Assembly: GCA_017619675.1 (NCBI GenBank)
Contig: JAFZRX010000009.1
Span: forward strand, 248,001-312,000
Reading direction: 5' to 3'
DNA from: Bacteroidales bacterium
GTDB lineage: Bacteria > Bacteroidota > Bacteroidia > Bacteroidales > UBA932
DNA length: 64,000 nucleotides
Shown here: piece by piece, positions 43,501 to 51,873 of the stretch
How the letters are laid out: every line of letters starts with the position of its first letter
Position numbering within the stretch: the first letter of the stretch is position 1
Program-made: the position numbers and the translations under genes
Notes under the pieces: model-generated
Databases searched by the model: none
What the model was told of the DNA's origin: nothing
What the model saw: the letters and a program-made list of their open reading frames with translations, nothing else

Positions 43501-44323
43501 GGTAAAGGGCTTCGACGGCGGTAAGCCGCTCGTCTACATCCCCGTGTTCCCGGGCACCAACTGCGACTACGATTCCGCCAAGGCCTTCCGCAAGGCCGGC
43601 GCGGACGTGCGCTTCGGGGTGTTCCGCAACCTTACGGGCCAGGACGTGCTTGACTCCATCGCAGCGATGAAGAAGGACATATCGGAATGCCAGATATTCA
43701 TGCTCAGCGGCGGCTTCTCCTCCGGAGACGAACCTGACGGAAGCGGCAAGTTCATAGCCAACGTGCTTAACAACAGTGAGATAGCGGCGGAAATCCACGC
43801 CCTGCTGGACCGCGGCGGCCTCATCCTTGGAATATGCAACGGATTCCAGGCCCTTGTAAAGAGCGGCCTCCTTCCGTACGGCCGCCTGGGCAAGGTCAGC
43901 CCGGATTCCCCAACCCTGTTCCGCAACGACATCAACCGCCATATCTCCCAGATGGTCACCACCCGCGTGGCCACGGTGAACTCGCCCTGGCTTGCCGGGC
44001 TGTCCGTGGGAGACCTCCACACCATTGCCGTCAGCCACGGCGAGGGCAAGTTCGTGGTTAACCCCCAGCTTGCCAAGGAACTCTTCGAGAACGGCCAGGT
44101 AGCGTTCCAGTACGTCAATCCCGTTACCGAGCAGCCAACCATGGAGTCCCCGTACAACCCCAACGGATCCTATTACGCCATCGAGGGTATCATAAGCCCT
44201 GACGGCCAGATCCTGGGCAAGATGGGACACACGGAACGCTACGAGCAGAACGTATACAAGAACATAGACGAGGAACTTGAGCAGCCTCTATTCAGAAACG
44301 CAGTGTATTACTTTACAAAATAG
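40580..44323 (+). CDS. purL: Phosphoribosylformylglycinamidine synthase, single-chain large form
   Basis: The 1247-residue enzyme converts FGAR to FGAM using glutamine and ATP. It carries all parts in one chain, as in Proteobacteria: the N-terminal domain, the two AIRS-like halves (NNACSIYVNVDVDG near the first, and the ATP-site signature NETHNHPTEIEPFGGAATCLGG split across it), and a C-terminal class I amidotransferase. In that last domain the nucleophile lies in ILGICNGFQAL, and the histidine and glutamate in KMGHTERY, so glutamine use should be intact. The small PurS and PurQ subunits are therefore not needed. Spacing to neighbours is 9 and 3 bp. Confidence 0.96.
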   Translation: MNSNTNRIFVEKKEGFRVEARSLQSELNENLGLKIRELRLLNVYDLGGFSAALLDKCRYSVFGEIVTDTVMDSFPLEGHKYLAVEYIPGQFDQRASSAVDCVHLIDPQADVQIRSSRLLVFDPDMSDEDLKAVKHYYINAVESREKDLSKLNLQDKADVKPIAILDGFTDMPEEEYHKFCADWGLAMNTDDLREVVNYFKKEGRNPTETELRILDTYWSDHCRHTTFTSELTEITVDDSFMKDELESELGRFHDIRRELGRQGKSLCLMELATIGARYLRSKGLLDDQEQSEENNACSIYVNVDVDGVQERWLLMFKNETHNHPTEIEPFGGAATCLGGAIRDPLSGRAYVYQAMRVTGAGDICKPVSETIPGKLPQKVISRKAAQGYSSYGNQIGLATTHVREIYHPGYVAKRLEIGAVVGAVKADNVRRESPAPGDVILLLGGRTGRDGIGGATGSSKEHTEASLESCGSEVQKGNAPEERKLQRLFRRPDVTRLIKKSNDFGAGGVSVAIGELAAGLDIYLDRVPTKYSGLNSTELAISESQERMAVVVAAADRERFQEFCASENVEVTYVADVTDSGRMRMYNAGVKVADITREFIDSAGARHFAKAAISAVEDKDPFLRESAGDSLSDKICNVLSSPNVASQKGLIEMFDSTIGRSTVLMPFGGVLQSTETQVSVQKLPADGYTDTASIMAFGYDPYVAEWSPYHGAAYAVVEACTKAVAAGADWSGMRFSYQEYFERMTHDPHSWGKPLSALLGALKMQVALGLPSIGGKDSMSGTFEDISVPPTLVAFGITTVKASKVISPELKWEGNKLYLVKHTPLANRMPDTDQLKANWNFVHSQIEAGNIVSGWSVGYGGVAEGLAKMSFGNAFGVNVKVAPEDLFNLSYGSIIVESEKELDYPNAIYLGEVTSGEDFKSRINGSSISLDRMVEAWSGKYSKVYPQTAEASFKRLMPEGFRPCKACCAKTPAPVKGFDGGKPLVYIPVFPGTNCDYDSAKAFRKAGADVRFGVFRNLTGQDVLDSIAAMKKDISECQIFMLSGGFSSGDEPDGSGKFIANVLNNSEIAAEIHALLDRGGLILGICNGFQALVKSGLLPYGRLGKVSPDSPTLFRNDINRHISQMVTTRVATVNSPWLAGLSVGDLHTIAVSHGEGKFVVNPQLAKELFENGQVAFQYVNPVTEQPTMESPYNPNGSYYAIEGIISPDGQILGKMGHTERYEQNVYKNIDEELEQPLFRNAVYYFTK

Positions 44324-44326
44324 ATT

Positions 44327-45046
44327 ATGTCAACCAGAGAATTGATTTTTGACGGCAAGGAAAAGAAGATTTATTCCACCGACAACCCGGACATCGTCCT
44401 CATCCATTACAACGATGTCACAACGGCCTACGGCGGCATAAAGAGGGCCATCATCAAGGACAAGGGAATATGCAACAACCATATTTCCGCCCTGGCCTTC
44501 AAGGTCCTTGCGAAAGAAGGCGTAGAAAACCATTTCATCAGCCTGGAGAACGACAGGGAGCAGCTCTGCCGCAGGATTGAGATCATCCCCCTTCAGGTAG
44601 TTGTCCGCAACCGCCTTGCAGGCAGCACCGCACGCATGCTGGGCGTGGAAAACGGAACACGCATTCCCAACACGGTCTTCGAGCTCCGCTACAACAACGA
44701 CCGCCTGAAGGATCCTATGATAAACGACACCCATGTGTTGGCGCTGGGCATTGTCACCGCAGAGGAACTCAAGCGCATATACGAGCTTACGGCCCATGCC
44801 AACGAGGTCCTCAAGGCATTCTTCCACAAGGCCGGCATGGAACTGATAGACGTGAAACTGGAGTGCGGAAGGGCTACGGACGGGACCATCATCCTCTCTG
44901 ACGAGATCAGCCCCGACAACTGCCGCATCTGGGACGAGAATACAGGGGAAGTGCTTGACAAGGACCGTTTCCGCCACGATATGAGCGATGTCACGGTATC
45001 CTATCAGAAAGTTATGGAAAGGTTGGAAAAAGCAGCTGAATTATGA
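44327..45046 (+). CDS. purC: Phosphoribosylaminoimidazole-succinocarboxamide synthase
   Basis: The 239-residue enzyme joins aspartate to CAIR with ATP. Family motifs are intact: DGKEKKIYSTDNPD for ATP at the N terminus, RNRLAGSTARMLG, and the metal and nucleotide site LSDEISPDNCRIWD. Length matches the usual bacterial trimer-forming type. It overlaps the next gene, purF, by 4 bp (ATGA), implying translational coupling. Confidence 0.96.
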   Translation: MSTRELIFDGKEKKIYSTDNPDIVLIHYNDVTTAYGGIKRAIIKDKGICNNHISALAFKVLAKEGVENHFISLENDREQLCRRIEIIPLQVVVRNRLAGSTARMLGVENGTRIPNTVFELRYNNDRLKDPMINDTHVLALGIVTAEELKRIYELTAHANEVLKAFFHKAGMELIDVKLECGRATDGTIILSDEISPDNCRIWDENTGEVLDKDRFRHDMSDVTVSYQKVMERLEKAAEL

Positions 45047-46398
45047 GCGTATTTGGAGTATATGGGGTAAGCAACCCCGCACAGGTAATATATTTTGGCC
45101 TTCACGGCCTGCAGCACAGGGGCCAGGAAGGCGCCGGAATAGCCACCTTCGACCATGACGGCAAATGCTATCACCACAGGGGGATGGGACTTGCCGGAGA
45201 GGTGTTCCCACAGGAGAGGATGGCGCAGTTCGGCGGCAACCTGGGCATTGGCAGCACGCAGTACGCCAATGCGGAGAAGGGTGGCCTGGACAACGTCCAG
45301 CCGCTGTTCTTCCACCACAAGTCAGGGGACTTCGCCATCGCCGGGGAAGGCAATCTGGTGAACGCCCCGCAGATAGCGAGTTACCTGGAAGACCTGGGAA
45401 GCATCCTTCAGACCGACACGGACGCGGAACTCCTCGCCAACCTCATCAAGAAGGACGGCAGCGAGGACCGTATCCACCGCATCGTGGACGCGCTGAACAT
45501 GATGGAAGGCGGCTTCGCGTTCCTGATACTGACAAAGAACCGCATCTATGCGGTGCGCGACAAATACGGCATCCATCCCCTTGCCATAGGACGCCTGTCC
45601 GACGGCTGGGTGGTCAGCAGCGAGACCTGCGCCTTTGAACTTGTAGGCGCTGACTACGTGCGCGACGTGGAGCCGGGAGAGATAGTCTCCCTTGACAGGC
45701 ACGGCCTGCGCAGCAACCGCTACTCACAGTTCCAGAAGCACAAGGTGTGCGCCATGGAATACATATACATCGCCCGTCCGGACAGCAACATTGACGGCTG
45801 CAACGTGCACAAGTACCGCGAGGAGGTGGGCCGCCGCCTGGCCATAGAGGCCCCGGCGGACGCCGACATAGTGGTGGGCGTGCCTGATTCCGGCCTCAGC
45901 GCCGCTATGGGATACGCCCAGCAGAGCGGCATCCCTTACGAGATGGGCCTTGTCAAAAACCGCTACATTGCGCGTACCTTCATCCAGCCTTCCCAGGCGA
46001 TGAGGGAGAAGAGCGTGCAGCTGAAGCTTTCCGCGGTGCGCAGCATCGTGGAGGGCAAGCGCCTGGTGATGGTGGACGATTCCATCGTCCGCGGCACCAC
46101 GTCGCTCAAGATAGTCAAGCTCCTGCGCGCCGCGGGAGCCAAGGAGGTGCACGTGCGCATCGCCAGTCCAATGATGAAATATCCTTGCTACTACGGCGTT
46201 GACACACCCACAAGGGAGGAACTCCTCTGTTCAACGCGCACGCTTGAGGAGGCCTGCAAGATGATCGAGGCCGATTCGCTGGGCTACACCAGCTGCGAGT
46301 CCTCCATCGCTTCCACCATGGGCTGCTCCGAACTCTGCCTGGCCTGCTTCAACGGGGAGTACGCCACGGCTCTGTATGAGCACGAGACAAACGAATAA
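45043..46398 (+). CDS. purF: Amidophosphoribosyltransferase with degenerate glutaminase site
   Basis: PurF makes phosphoribosylamine, the first purine step. The C-terminal transferase half is intact: PRPP motif VMVDDSIVRGTT, GVPDSGLSAAMGYA and IKNRYIARTF-like VKNRYIARTF. Cysteines matching the structural 4Fe-4S cluster of the B. subtilis enzyme are present (HKVCAMEY, YPCYYG, CLACF). The N-terminal glutaminase half is not: the protein begins MSVFGVYG where active enzymes read CGVFGIWG, so the nucleophilic Cys1 is missing. An in-frame TGA two codons before the ATG rules out an earlier start. R73 is Q73 (GSTQYA), and the oxyanion asparagine of HNGNLVN is replaced (GEGNLVN). The enzyme should need free ammonia or another donor. 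Confidence 0.93.
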   Translation: MSVFGVYGVSNPAQVIYFGLHGLQHRGQEGAGIATFDHDGKCYHHRGMGLAGEVFPQERMAQFGGNLGIGSTQYANAEKGGLDNVQPLFFHHKSGDFAIAGEGNLVNAPQIASYLEDLGSILQTDTDAELLANLIKKDGSEDRIHRIVDALNMMEGGFAFLILTKNRIYAVRDKYGIHPLAIGRLSDGWVVSSETCAFELVGADYVRDVEPGEIVSLDRHGLRSNRYSQFQKHKVCAMEYIYIARPDSNIDGCNVHKYREEVGRRLAIEAPADADIVVGVPDSGLSAAMGYAQQSGIPYEMGLVKNRYIARTFIQPSQAMREKSVQLKLSAVRSIVEGKRLVMVDDSIVRGTTSLKIVKLLRAAGAKEVHVRIASPMMKYPCYYGVDTPTREELLCSTRTLEEACKMIEADSLGYTSCESSIASTMGCSELCLACFNGEYATALYEHETNE

Positions 46399-46413
46399 AG
46401 AATAAACAGGAAT

Positions 46414-47445
46414 ATGGCTAAAACTTACGAAAAGGCGGGAGTGAACCTCCAGGCGGGCTATGAGGTAGTCAGCCGCATCAAGAAACACGTTGCGTCAACC
46501 GCGCGCCCGGGATCCATGGGCGGCATAGGTTCCTTTGGGGGAATGTTCGACCTGGCTTCCCTGGGGATAAAGGAGCCGGTGCTGGTGAGCGGTACTGACG
46601 GCGTGGGCACCAAGCTCAAGATTGCGTTCGCCATGGACAAGCACGACACCGTTGGGATCGATGCCGTTGCTATGTGCGTGAACGACGTCCTGGCGCAGGG
46701 CGCCGAGCCGCTGTTCTTCCTGGATTACGTGGCCATCGGCCACAACATCCCGGAGAAGGTCGAGGCCATAGTGGCCGGAGTGGCGGAAGGCTGCCGCCAG
46801 GCGGGCTGCGCCCTCGTGGGCGGCGAGACCGCCGAGATGCCAGGTATGTACCAGGGCGGCGAGTACGACATAGCCGGCTTCACCACCGGAGTGGTGGAGA
46901 AATCCAAACTGATTGACGGCAGCAAGGTGAAGGTAGGGGACGTGCTGGTGGGAATCGCTTCCACCGGAGTGCACTCCAACGGATTCAGCCTTGTGCGCAA
47001 GATAGTCGCCGATTCCGGGCTGTCCTACAAGGACCCAATCACCGAGTTCGGCGGCAGGCTGCTTGGAGACGTGCTTCTCACGCCTACAAAGATTTACGTG
47101 AAGCAGGTGCTGGATGTTATCCGCAACTGCGACGTTCACGGCATCTGCCACATAACCGGAGGCGGCTTTGACGAGAATATCCCGCGCGTGCTTCAAGAGG
47201 GACAGGGACTGGAGATAGAGGAAGGCACCTGGGAGATCCTGCCGGTGTTCAAGATGCTGGAGAAATGGGGCCGCGTGCCTCACAGGGAGATGTTCAACAT
47301 CTTCAACATGGGAGTGGGAATGGTGGTTGTGCTGGACGCTTCAGAGGCGGAAAAGGCCATAAAGATTCTTGAGAGCCACGGAGAGAAGGCTTCCATCATT
47401 GGAAAGGTAACTTCAGAAGAAGGCGTAAACATAATCCTGAAATGA
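46414..47445 (+). CDS. purM: Phosphoribosylformylglycinamidine cyclo-ligase
   Basis: The 343-residue enzyme closes FGAM to AIR with ATP. The ATP-binding GTDGVGTKLKIAF and the conserved AMCVNDVLAQGAEPLFFLDY, plus ALVGGETAEMPGMY, define PurM. Length is standard. It starts 15 bp after purF and overlaps purN by 4 bp. Confidence 0.96.
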   Translation: MAKTYEKAGVNLQAGYEVVSRIKKHVASTARPGSMGGIGSFGGMFDLASLGIKEPVLVSGTDGVGTKLKIAFAMDKHDTVGIDAVAMCVNDVLAQGAEPLFFLDYVAIGHNIPEKVEAIVAGVAEGCRQAGCALVGGETAEMPGMYQGGEYDIAGFTTGVVEKSKLIDGSKVKVGDVLVGIASTGVHSNGFSLVRKIVADSGLSYKDPITEFGGRLLGDVLLTPTKIYVKQVLDVIRNCDVHGICHITGGGFDENIPRVLQEGQGLEIEEGTWEILPVFKMLEKWGRVPHREMFNIFNMGVGMVVVLDASEAEKAIKILESHGEKASIIGKVTSEEGVNIILK

Positions 47446-48014
47446 AAAGGCTGGCTGTATTCGCAAGCGGAAGCGGAAGCAATTACGAGGCGATAGCGCA
47501 GGCCTGCGCGGACGGACGCATAAAGGCGTCCGTAGCGCTGCTGGTGTGCGACAAGCCGGGCGCGTACGTCCTTGAGAGGGCAAAGCGCTTCGGGGTTGAG
47601 ACCCTTGTCTTCAACCCCAAGGCCTATGCCCGCAAGGCTGACTACGAGCGCGAGATAGCGGACCGCATGGACGAACTTGGAATTGACCTGGTGTGCCTGG
47701 CGGGCTATATGCGCATAGTGGGGGAGGAACTGCTCTCCCGCTACAAGGGACGCATCATAAACATACATCCGTCGCTGCTGCCGTCCTTCAAGGGCGCGCA
47801 CGCGGTGGAGGACGCCGTGGCTTACGGGGTGAAGGTCTTCGGCATTACCATCCACTGGGTTGACGAGACCCTGGACGGAGGTAAGATCATCGCCCAGAGA
47901 GCCTTCGAATATGAGGGCGGCGATCCCGATGAGGTACACGCCATCGGGCATAAGATAGAACATCAACTTTATATTGAAACCATAAACAAACTACTTGATG
48001 AGAGCGTTAGTTAG
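47442..48014 (+). CDS. purN: Phosphoribosylglycinamide formyltransferase
   Basis: The 190-residue enzyme transfers a formyl group from 10-formyltetrahydrofolate to GAR. The N-terminal GSGSNYEAIAQA holds the substrate phosphate, and the catalytic triad sits in IINIHPSLLPSFKGAHAVEDA (Asn and His) and HWVDETLDGGKII (Asp). Its 3' end overlaps purH by 17 bp. Confidence 0.96.
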   Translation: MKRLAVFASGSGSNYEAIAQACADGRIKASVALLVCDKPGAYVLERAKRFGVETLVFNPKAYARKADYEREIADRMDELGIDLVCLAGYMRIVGEELLSRYKGRIINIHPSLLPSFKGAHAVEDAVAYGVKVFGITIHWVDETLDGGKIIAQRAFEYEGGDPDEVHAIGHKIEHQLYIETINKLLDESVS

Positions 48015-49527
48015 CGTAAGCGACAAGACCGGACTGGTGGACTTCGTGAAGGGTCTGCAGGGATTCGGTTGGGAGATCATTGCCACGGGCGGTACACAGA
48101 AGCTGCTCGAAAGCAACGGAGTAAAGACAATAGGAATAAGCGAAGTTACCGGATTCCCGGAGATATGCGACGGCCGCGTGAAGACTCTGCACCCAAAGGT
48201 GCACGGGGCTCTGCTGGCCCGCCGCGACGAGCCTTCCCACCTGAAGGCCCTGGCGGACAACGGTATCGAATTCATAGACATGGTCTGCGTGAACCTGTAT
48301 CCGTTCCGCCAGACAATAGCCAAGCCTGACGTTACCATGGAGGACGCCATCGAGAACATTGACATAGGCGGACCTTCAATGCTGCGCAGCGCCGCAAAGA
48401 ACTGGAAGGACGTGACCGTGGTATGCGACCCTTCCGACTACGACGGCATCCTCGCGGAGATAGGCGCCAACGGCAACACCCTGCCTGAAACCCGCCTCAA
48501 ACTCTCCGCTAAGGCATATACCCATACTGCGGAATATGACAGCTGCATAGCCACCTATATGCGCGCAAAGGCCGGCCTGAACGAGAAACTCTTCCTGGAG
48601 TATGACCTCAAGCAGGGTCTCCGCTACGGAGAGAACCCTCACCAGAGCGCCAAGTTCTACGCTGCCATGCAGCCTGCGGCCTTCTCCCTTGCATACGCAA
48701 AGCAGATCCAGGGCAAGGAACTGTCCTACAACAACATACAGGACGCAAACGCCGCCCTTAACGTGGTACGCGACTTTGACGAGCCGTTCTGCGTTGCCCT
48801 CAAGCACATGAACCCTTGCGGTGCCGCAGTGGGCAAGACCATCGAGGAGGCATGGCAGGCCGCGTACGAGGCGGACAAGGTGAGCATTTACGGCGGCATA
48901 GTAGCCGTAAACCGCGAACTCACCGCCGAGGTGGCCGCCGGGATGAAGCCTATCTTCCTGGAGATTGTCCTGGCCCCTTCCTATACGCCGGAGGCGCTGG
49001 AGATCCTTTCGGCAAAGAAGAACCTGCGCGTTATGCAGGTGGACATGACAAAGAGCGATGCTCCCGTACCCCAGTACATCAGCGTGAACGGAGGCCTGCT
49101 GGCACAGCAACTGGACACCCAGATAGAGAAGGTCACCCCCGAGATGTGCGTTACCAAGGTTAAGCCTACCGCTGAGCAGCTGGCTGACCTGGATTTCGGC
49201 TGGAAGATAGTCAAGCACGTGAAATCCAATGCCATAGCCGTCGTCAAGGACAACCATACCGTTGGCGTGGGCGCCGGCCAGACAAACCGCGTGGGCTCCG
49301 CCGAGATAGCCCTCAAGGAGGCCAATGCGGCAGGTTTCACCAAGGACCTGGTGCTGGCTTCGGACGGATTCCTCCCGTTTGGGGATACCGTCGAACTGGC
49401 CGCCAAGTACGGCGTTACCGCAATAGTGCAGCCTGGAGGAAGCATCCGTGACGAGGAGTCCATCCAGAAGGCCGACGAACTCGGCATCACAATGTTATTC
49501 ACCGGAGTAAGACATTTCAAGCATTAG
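47998..49527 (+). CDS. purH: Bifunctional AICAR transformylase/IMP cyclohydrolase
   Basis: This 509-residue enzyme performs the last two purine steps. I start at the ATG at 47998 (MRALVSVSDKTGL) rather than the TTG one codon earlier. The N-terminal 200 residues are the cyclohydrolase (ATGGTQKLLESNGV, VKTLHPKVHGALLARR), the rest the transformylase with the catalytic Lys-His pair in ALKHMNPCGAA. The C-terminal SDGFLPFGDTVELAAKYG and QPGGSIRDEE are typical. Its start lies inside the end of purN, so translation is probably coupled. Confidence 0.97.
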   Translation: MRALVSVSDKTGLVDFVKGLQGFGWEIIATGGTQKLLESNGVKTIGISEVTGFPEICDGRVKTLHPKVHGALLARRDEPSHLKALADNGIEFIDMVCVNLYPFRQTIAKPDVTMEDAIENIDIGGPSMLRSAAKNWKDVTVVCDPSDYDGILAEIGANGNTLPETRLKLSAKAYTHTAEYDSCIATYMRAKAGLNEKLFLEYDLKQGLRYGENPHQSAKFYAAMQPAAFSLAYAKQIQGKELSYNNIQDANAALNVVRDFDEPFCVALKHMNPCGAAVGKTIEEAWQAAYEADKVSIYGGIVAVNRELTAEVAAGMKPIFLEIVLAPSYTPEALEILSAKKNLRVMQVDMTKSDAPVPQYISVNGGLLAQQLDTQIEKVTPEMCVTKVKPTAEQLADLDFGWKIVKHVKSNAIAVVKDNHTVGVGAGQTNRVGSAEIALKEANAAGFTKDLVLASDGFLPFGDTVELAAKYGVTAIVQPGGSIRDEESIQKADELGITMLFTGVRHFKH

Positions 49528-49533
49528 GATATT

Positions 49534-50784
49534 ATGAAGACCGTTCTGGTAGTAGGCGGCGGCGGCCGAGAGCACGCTATAGTTGACGCGCTGAGCCGTT
49601 CCCCTCAGGTAGGAAAGATTTATTGCGCTCCCGGCAACGCCGGAATAGCCGCGCAGGCGGAGTGCGTACCAATCAAGGACACTGACGTGGAGGCCCTGAA
49701 GGCCTTCGCGCAGGAAAAGGCGGTTGACCTTACGGTGGTGGGACCGGAGGCGGCGCTGGCCGCAGGCCTCACGGATGCCTTCCGTGCGGCCGGAATGCCC
49801 GTTTTTGGCCACACTAAGGCCGCTACCAGGATAGAGAGCAGCAAGGAGTTCGCCAAGCAGGTAATGGAGCGCTACGGCGTTCCTACGGCCGCATACAGGA
49901 GTTTCACGGACTATGACCAGGCCGTGGAGTATGTGGCGGCCAGGCCTTTCCCGGCCGTGCTCAAGTATGACGGCCTTGCCGCCGGCAAGGGCGTCATCAT
50001 CGCGGAAGACCTGGACCAGGCCAGGGCCGCCCTCAAGGACATGCTCCTTGACGAGGCCTTCGGCAAGGGCAAGGTGGTCATAGAGGACTTCCTCACCGGC
50101 CCCGAGTTCTCCTTCATGTGCTTCGTGGACGGCCACAAGGTTTACCCCATGCCACTGTCACAGGATCACAAGCGCGCCTATGACGGGGACAAGGGCCCCA
50201 ATACCGGAGGAATGGGCGCATACACCGGCCTTCCTTTCATCACTGAAGAGGACAGGACCTATGCGCTGGAGTTCATCATGCAGAGGACCGCGCACGCCAT
50301 GGCAACCGAAGGCTGCCCGCTGAGCGGCGTCCTCTACGGCGGCCTCATGAAGACCCCCCAGGGAATAAAAGTTATTGAGTTCAACGCCCGATTCGGCGAT
50401 CCGGAGACGGAGGTAGTCCTCCCGCTCCTGGATTCAGACATCTACGATATGTTCTACAGCGTTGCCACCGGACAGCCTGCCCAGCCGCTCAAATGGAGCG
50501 ACGATGTCACGATGGGCGTGGTACTGGCCTCCAAGGGCTATCCGGGATCTTATCAGAAAGGATTCGAGATCGAAGGCTGCGAGAATGTGAAGGGACGCAT
50601 CTTCCATATGGGTACCAAGACCCAGGACGGCAAACTCCTCACCGCGGGCGGCCGCGTGATGATGTGCGTAGCCCGCGCCGCCAGCCTCTCCGAGGCGCGC
50701 GCCGCCGTCTACGCGGACATCGCCGCCATCCGCTGCCCCAACCTTTTCCACCGCAACGACATCGCCCACATCGCCTTCGAATAA
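49534..50784 (+). CDS. purD: Phosphoribosylamine-glycine ligase
   Basis: The 416-residue ATP-grasp enzyme joins glycine to phosphoribosylamine, directly using the PurF product. Motifs are VLVVGGGGREHAI at the N terminus, YDGLAAGKGVIIAED in the ATP-grasp fold, and EFNARFGDPETEVVLPLL for metal binding. It is the last gene of the purine operon, 6 bp after purH. No terminator hairpin with a T-run follows; the next element is the reversed AraC remnant. Confidence 0.96.
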   Translation: MKTVLVVGGGGREHAIVDALSRSPQVGKIYCAPGNAGIAAQAECVPIKDTDVEALKAFAQEKAVDLTVVGPEAALAAGLTDAFRAAGMPVFGHTKAATRIESSKEFAKQVMERYGVPTAAYRSFTDYDQAVEYVAARPFPAVLKYDGLAAGKGVIIAEDLDQARAALKDMLLDEAFGKGKVVIEDFLTGPEFSFMCFVDGHKVYPMPLSQDHKRAYDGDKGPNTGGMGAYTGLPFITEEDRTYALEFIMQRTAHAMATEGCPLSGVLYGGLMKTPQGIKVIEFNARFGDPETEVVLPLLDSDIYDMFYSVATGQPAQPLKWSDDVTMGVVLASKGYPGSYQKGFEIEGCENVKGRIFHMGTKTQDGKLLTAGGRVMMCVARAASLSEARAAVYADIAAIRCPNLFHRNDIAHIAFE

Positions 50785-50838
50785 CATCTGGCATCGGATA
50801 TAGGATACTCAGTCCAACAGGGACCTGTCCCGTCTCCG

Positions 50839-51129
50839 TCAGGACTGCGGACTCTTGTCTTTATTCATGAAGTGGGATGGAAGCACCCCGAACTGTTTCA
50901 CGAAAGATTTGGTGAAATAAGAAGGAGAAGAATAGCCTACAAGGTACGCGACCTCATTTATCCTGTGCTTGTTCTCCTTGAGAAGTTCCACGGCCTTCTT
51001 CATGCGGCATATCCTGATGAAGTCGTTCACCGTCACGCCCATGAGGGCCTTGACCTTGCTGGTGAGAGTGTTCCTTGATACCGCCATGGCATCCGCAATC
51101 TTGTTGATCGAGAGGTCTGGATCCAACGA
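50839..51129 (-). pseudogene. C-terminal AraC-type DNA-binding remnant of a regulator, probably a hybrid two-component system
   Basis: About 97 codons encode the last part of a two-helix-turn-helix AraC domain: LSINKIADAMAVSRNTLTSK, then RINEVAYLVGYSSPSYFTKSF and FGVLPSHFMN. This is the usual end of the hybrid histidine-kinase regulators that control Bacteroidetes polysaccharide loci. All upstream sensory and kinase parts are gone: similarity stops near 51129, where the sequence switches to a SusD-like fragment on the opposite strand. A frame continues antisense to 51180 but has no meaning. I regard it as a broken gene left by a deletion or inversion. Confidence 0.8.
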
Positions 51130-51706
51130 TCTGTCACAGGAAGAGAAGGCGAAGGATCCCAAGAGGGGCATAAAAAACACCGACGGACTTTACGGCAACA
51201 ATATCTACATGCCTCTCAAGAACATGCCTCTCAAGGAGGACGTGACCAACAACTCCAGGACATTCGGTTACAGCAACCAGCTTGTATTCAGATATGCTGA
51301 GGTTCTCCTCATGTATGCCGAGGTTGCCGCTGTTGACGGTGATTCCGACGGCCTTGGCCTCAAGTGTCTCAATGATATCCAGAGGCGCGCCGGCGCTCCC
51401 GTCACCGCGCTTACGCTGGATAACGTAAAGAAGGAGAAAGGCTTTGAGATGTGGCTTGAGTGCTGCCGCTGGCCGGATCAGATCCGCTGGGGCGACACCG
51501 AGAAACTCAAGCATCACGGAGACAAGATCCCCAGCCTGAAGGACGCCTACTTCGCAGACGGCGAGCCCACACACAGGCTTTATGTGACATATTCTTATCC
51601 GAACGGCGAAGGATACTCCGCTTTCCAGGATAAGCACAAATTGTTCCCTTATCCGTATGCAGCCATGCAGACCAAACCTAACCTGGAGCAGAATCCTGGC
51701 TGGTGA
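51128..51706 (+). pseudogene. C-terminal remnant of a SusD/RagB-type outer-membrane lipoprotein
   Basis: About 190 codons match the end of SusD proteins, which bind glycans at the cell surface with a SusC porin. Characteristic pieces are LVFRYAEVLLMYAEVAA, the tetratricopeptide-like helices after it, CCRWPDQIRWGD and the C-terminal LFPYPYAAMQTKPNLEQNPGW ending. The first 300 or so residues, including the lipoprotein signal, are missing, and no SusC gene is adjacent. An in-frame ATG exists upstream at 50969, but that stretch is antisense to the AraC remnant. With that remnant it marks a lost polysaccharide utilisation locus. Confidence 0.8.
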
Positions 51707-51768
51707 TACTGAATCAGAAAAATAGACCACATATTTAGTAGGTTAAAAATAAGGTATAAAATGTGCGT

Positions 51769-51792
51769 GGGGCGGCTCGGGAGAGCCGCCCT
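51769..51792. terminator. GC-rich hairpin after the SusD remnant
   Basis: GGGCGGCTC and GAGCCGCCC form a perfect 9-bp stem with a GGGA loop. No T-run follows, so it may end transcription weakly or serve as an mRNA-stabilising structure left from the lost locus. Confidence 0.5.
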
Positions 51793-51825
51793 CACTATTT
51801 GGGGGACAGTTTATGGTAAAAACAT

Positions 51826-51833
51826 TATATTTG
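51826..51833 (+). promoter_or_regulatory. Bacteroidetes -7 element before the secreted hydrolase gene
   Basis: TATATTTG fits TAnnTTTG and lies 40 bp before the start codon at 51874. A TTTG at 51798-51801 is slightly farther upstream than the usual -33 spacing. Confidence 0.6.
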
Positions 51834-51873
51834 TATCATTAACCGTACAGATAATTCACTAAATACTGATAAT

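Noticed and set aside
45043-45051. Possible start-site error hiding the PurF catalytic cysteine
   Set aside because: The frame has a TGA two codons upstream and no cysteine near the start; two further glutaminase residues are also changed, so the loss is not a start-choice artefact.
50969-51127. 5' part of a 245-codon frame that runs into the SusD fragment
   Set aside because: This stretch is antisense to the conserved AraC domain and has no SusD similarity; only the part after about 51128 is meaningful.
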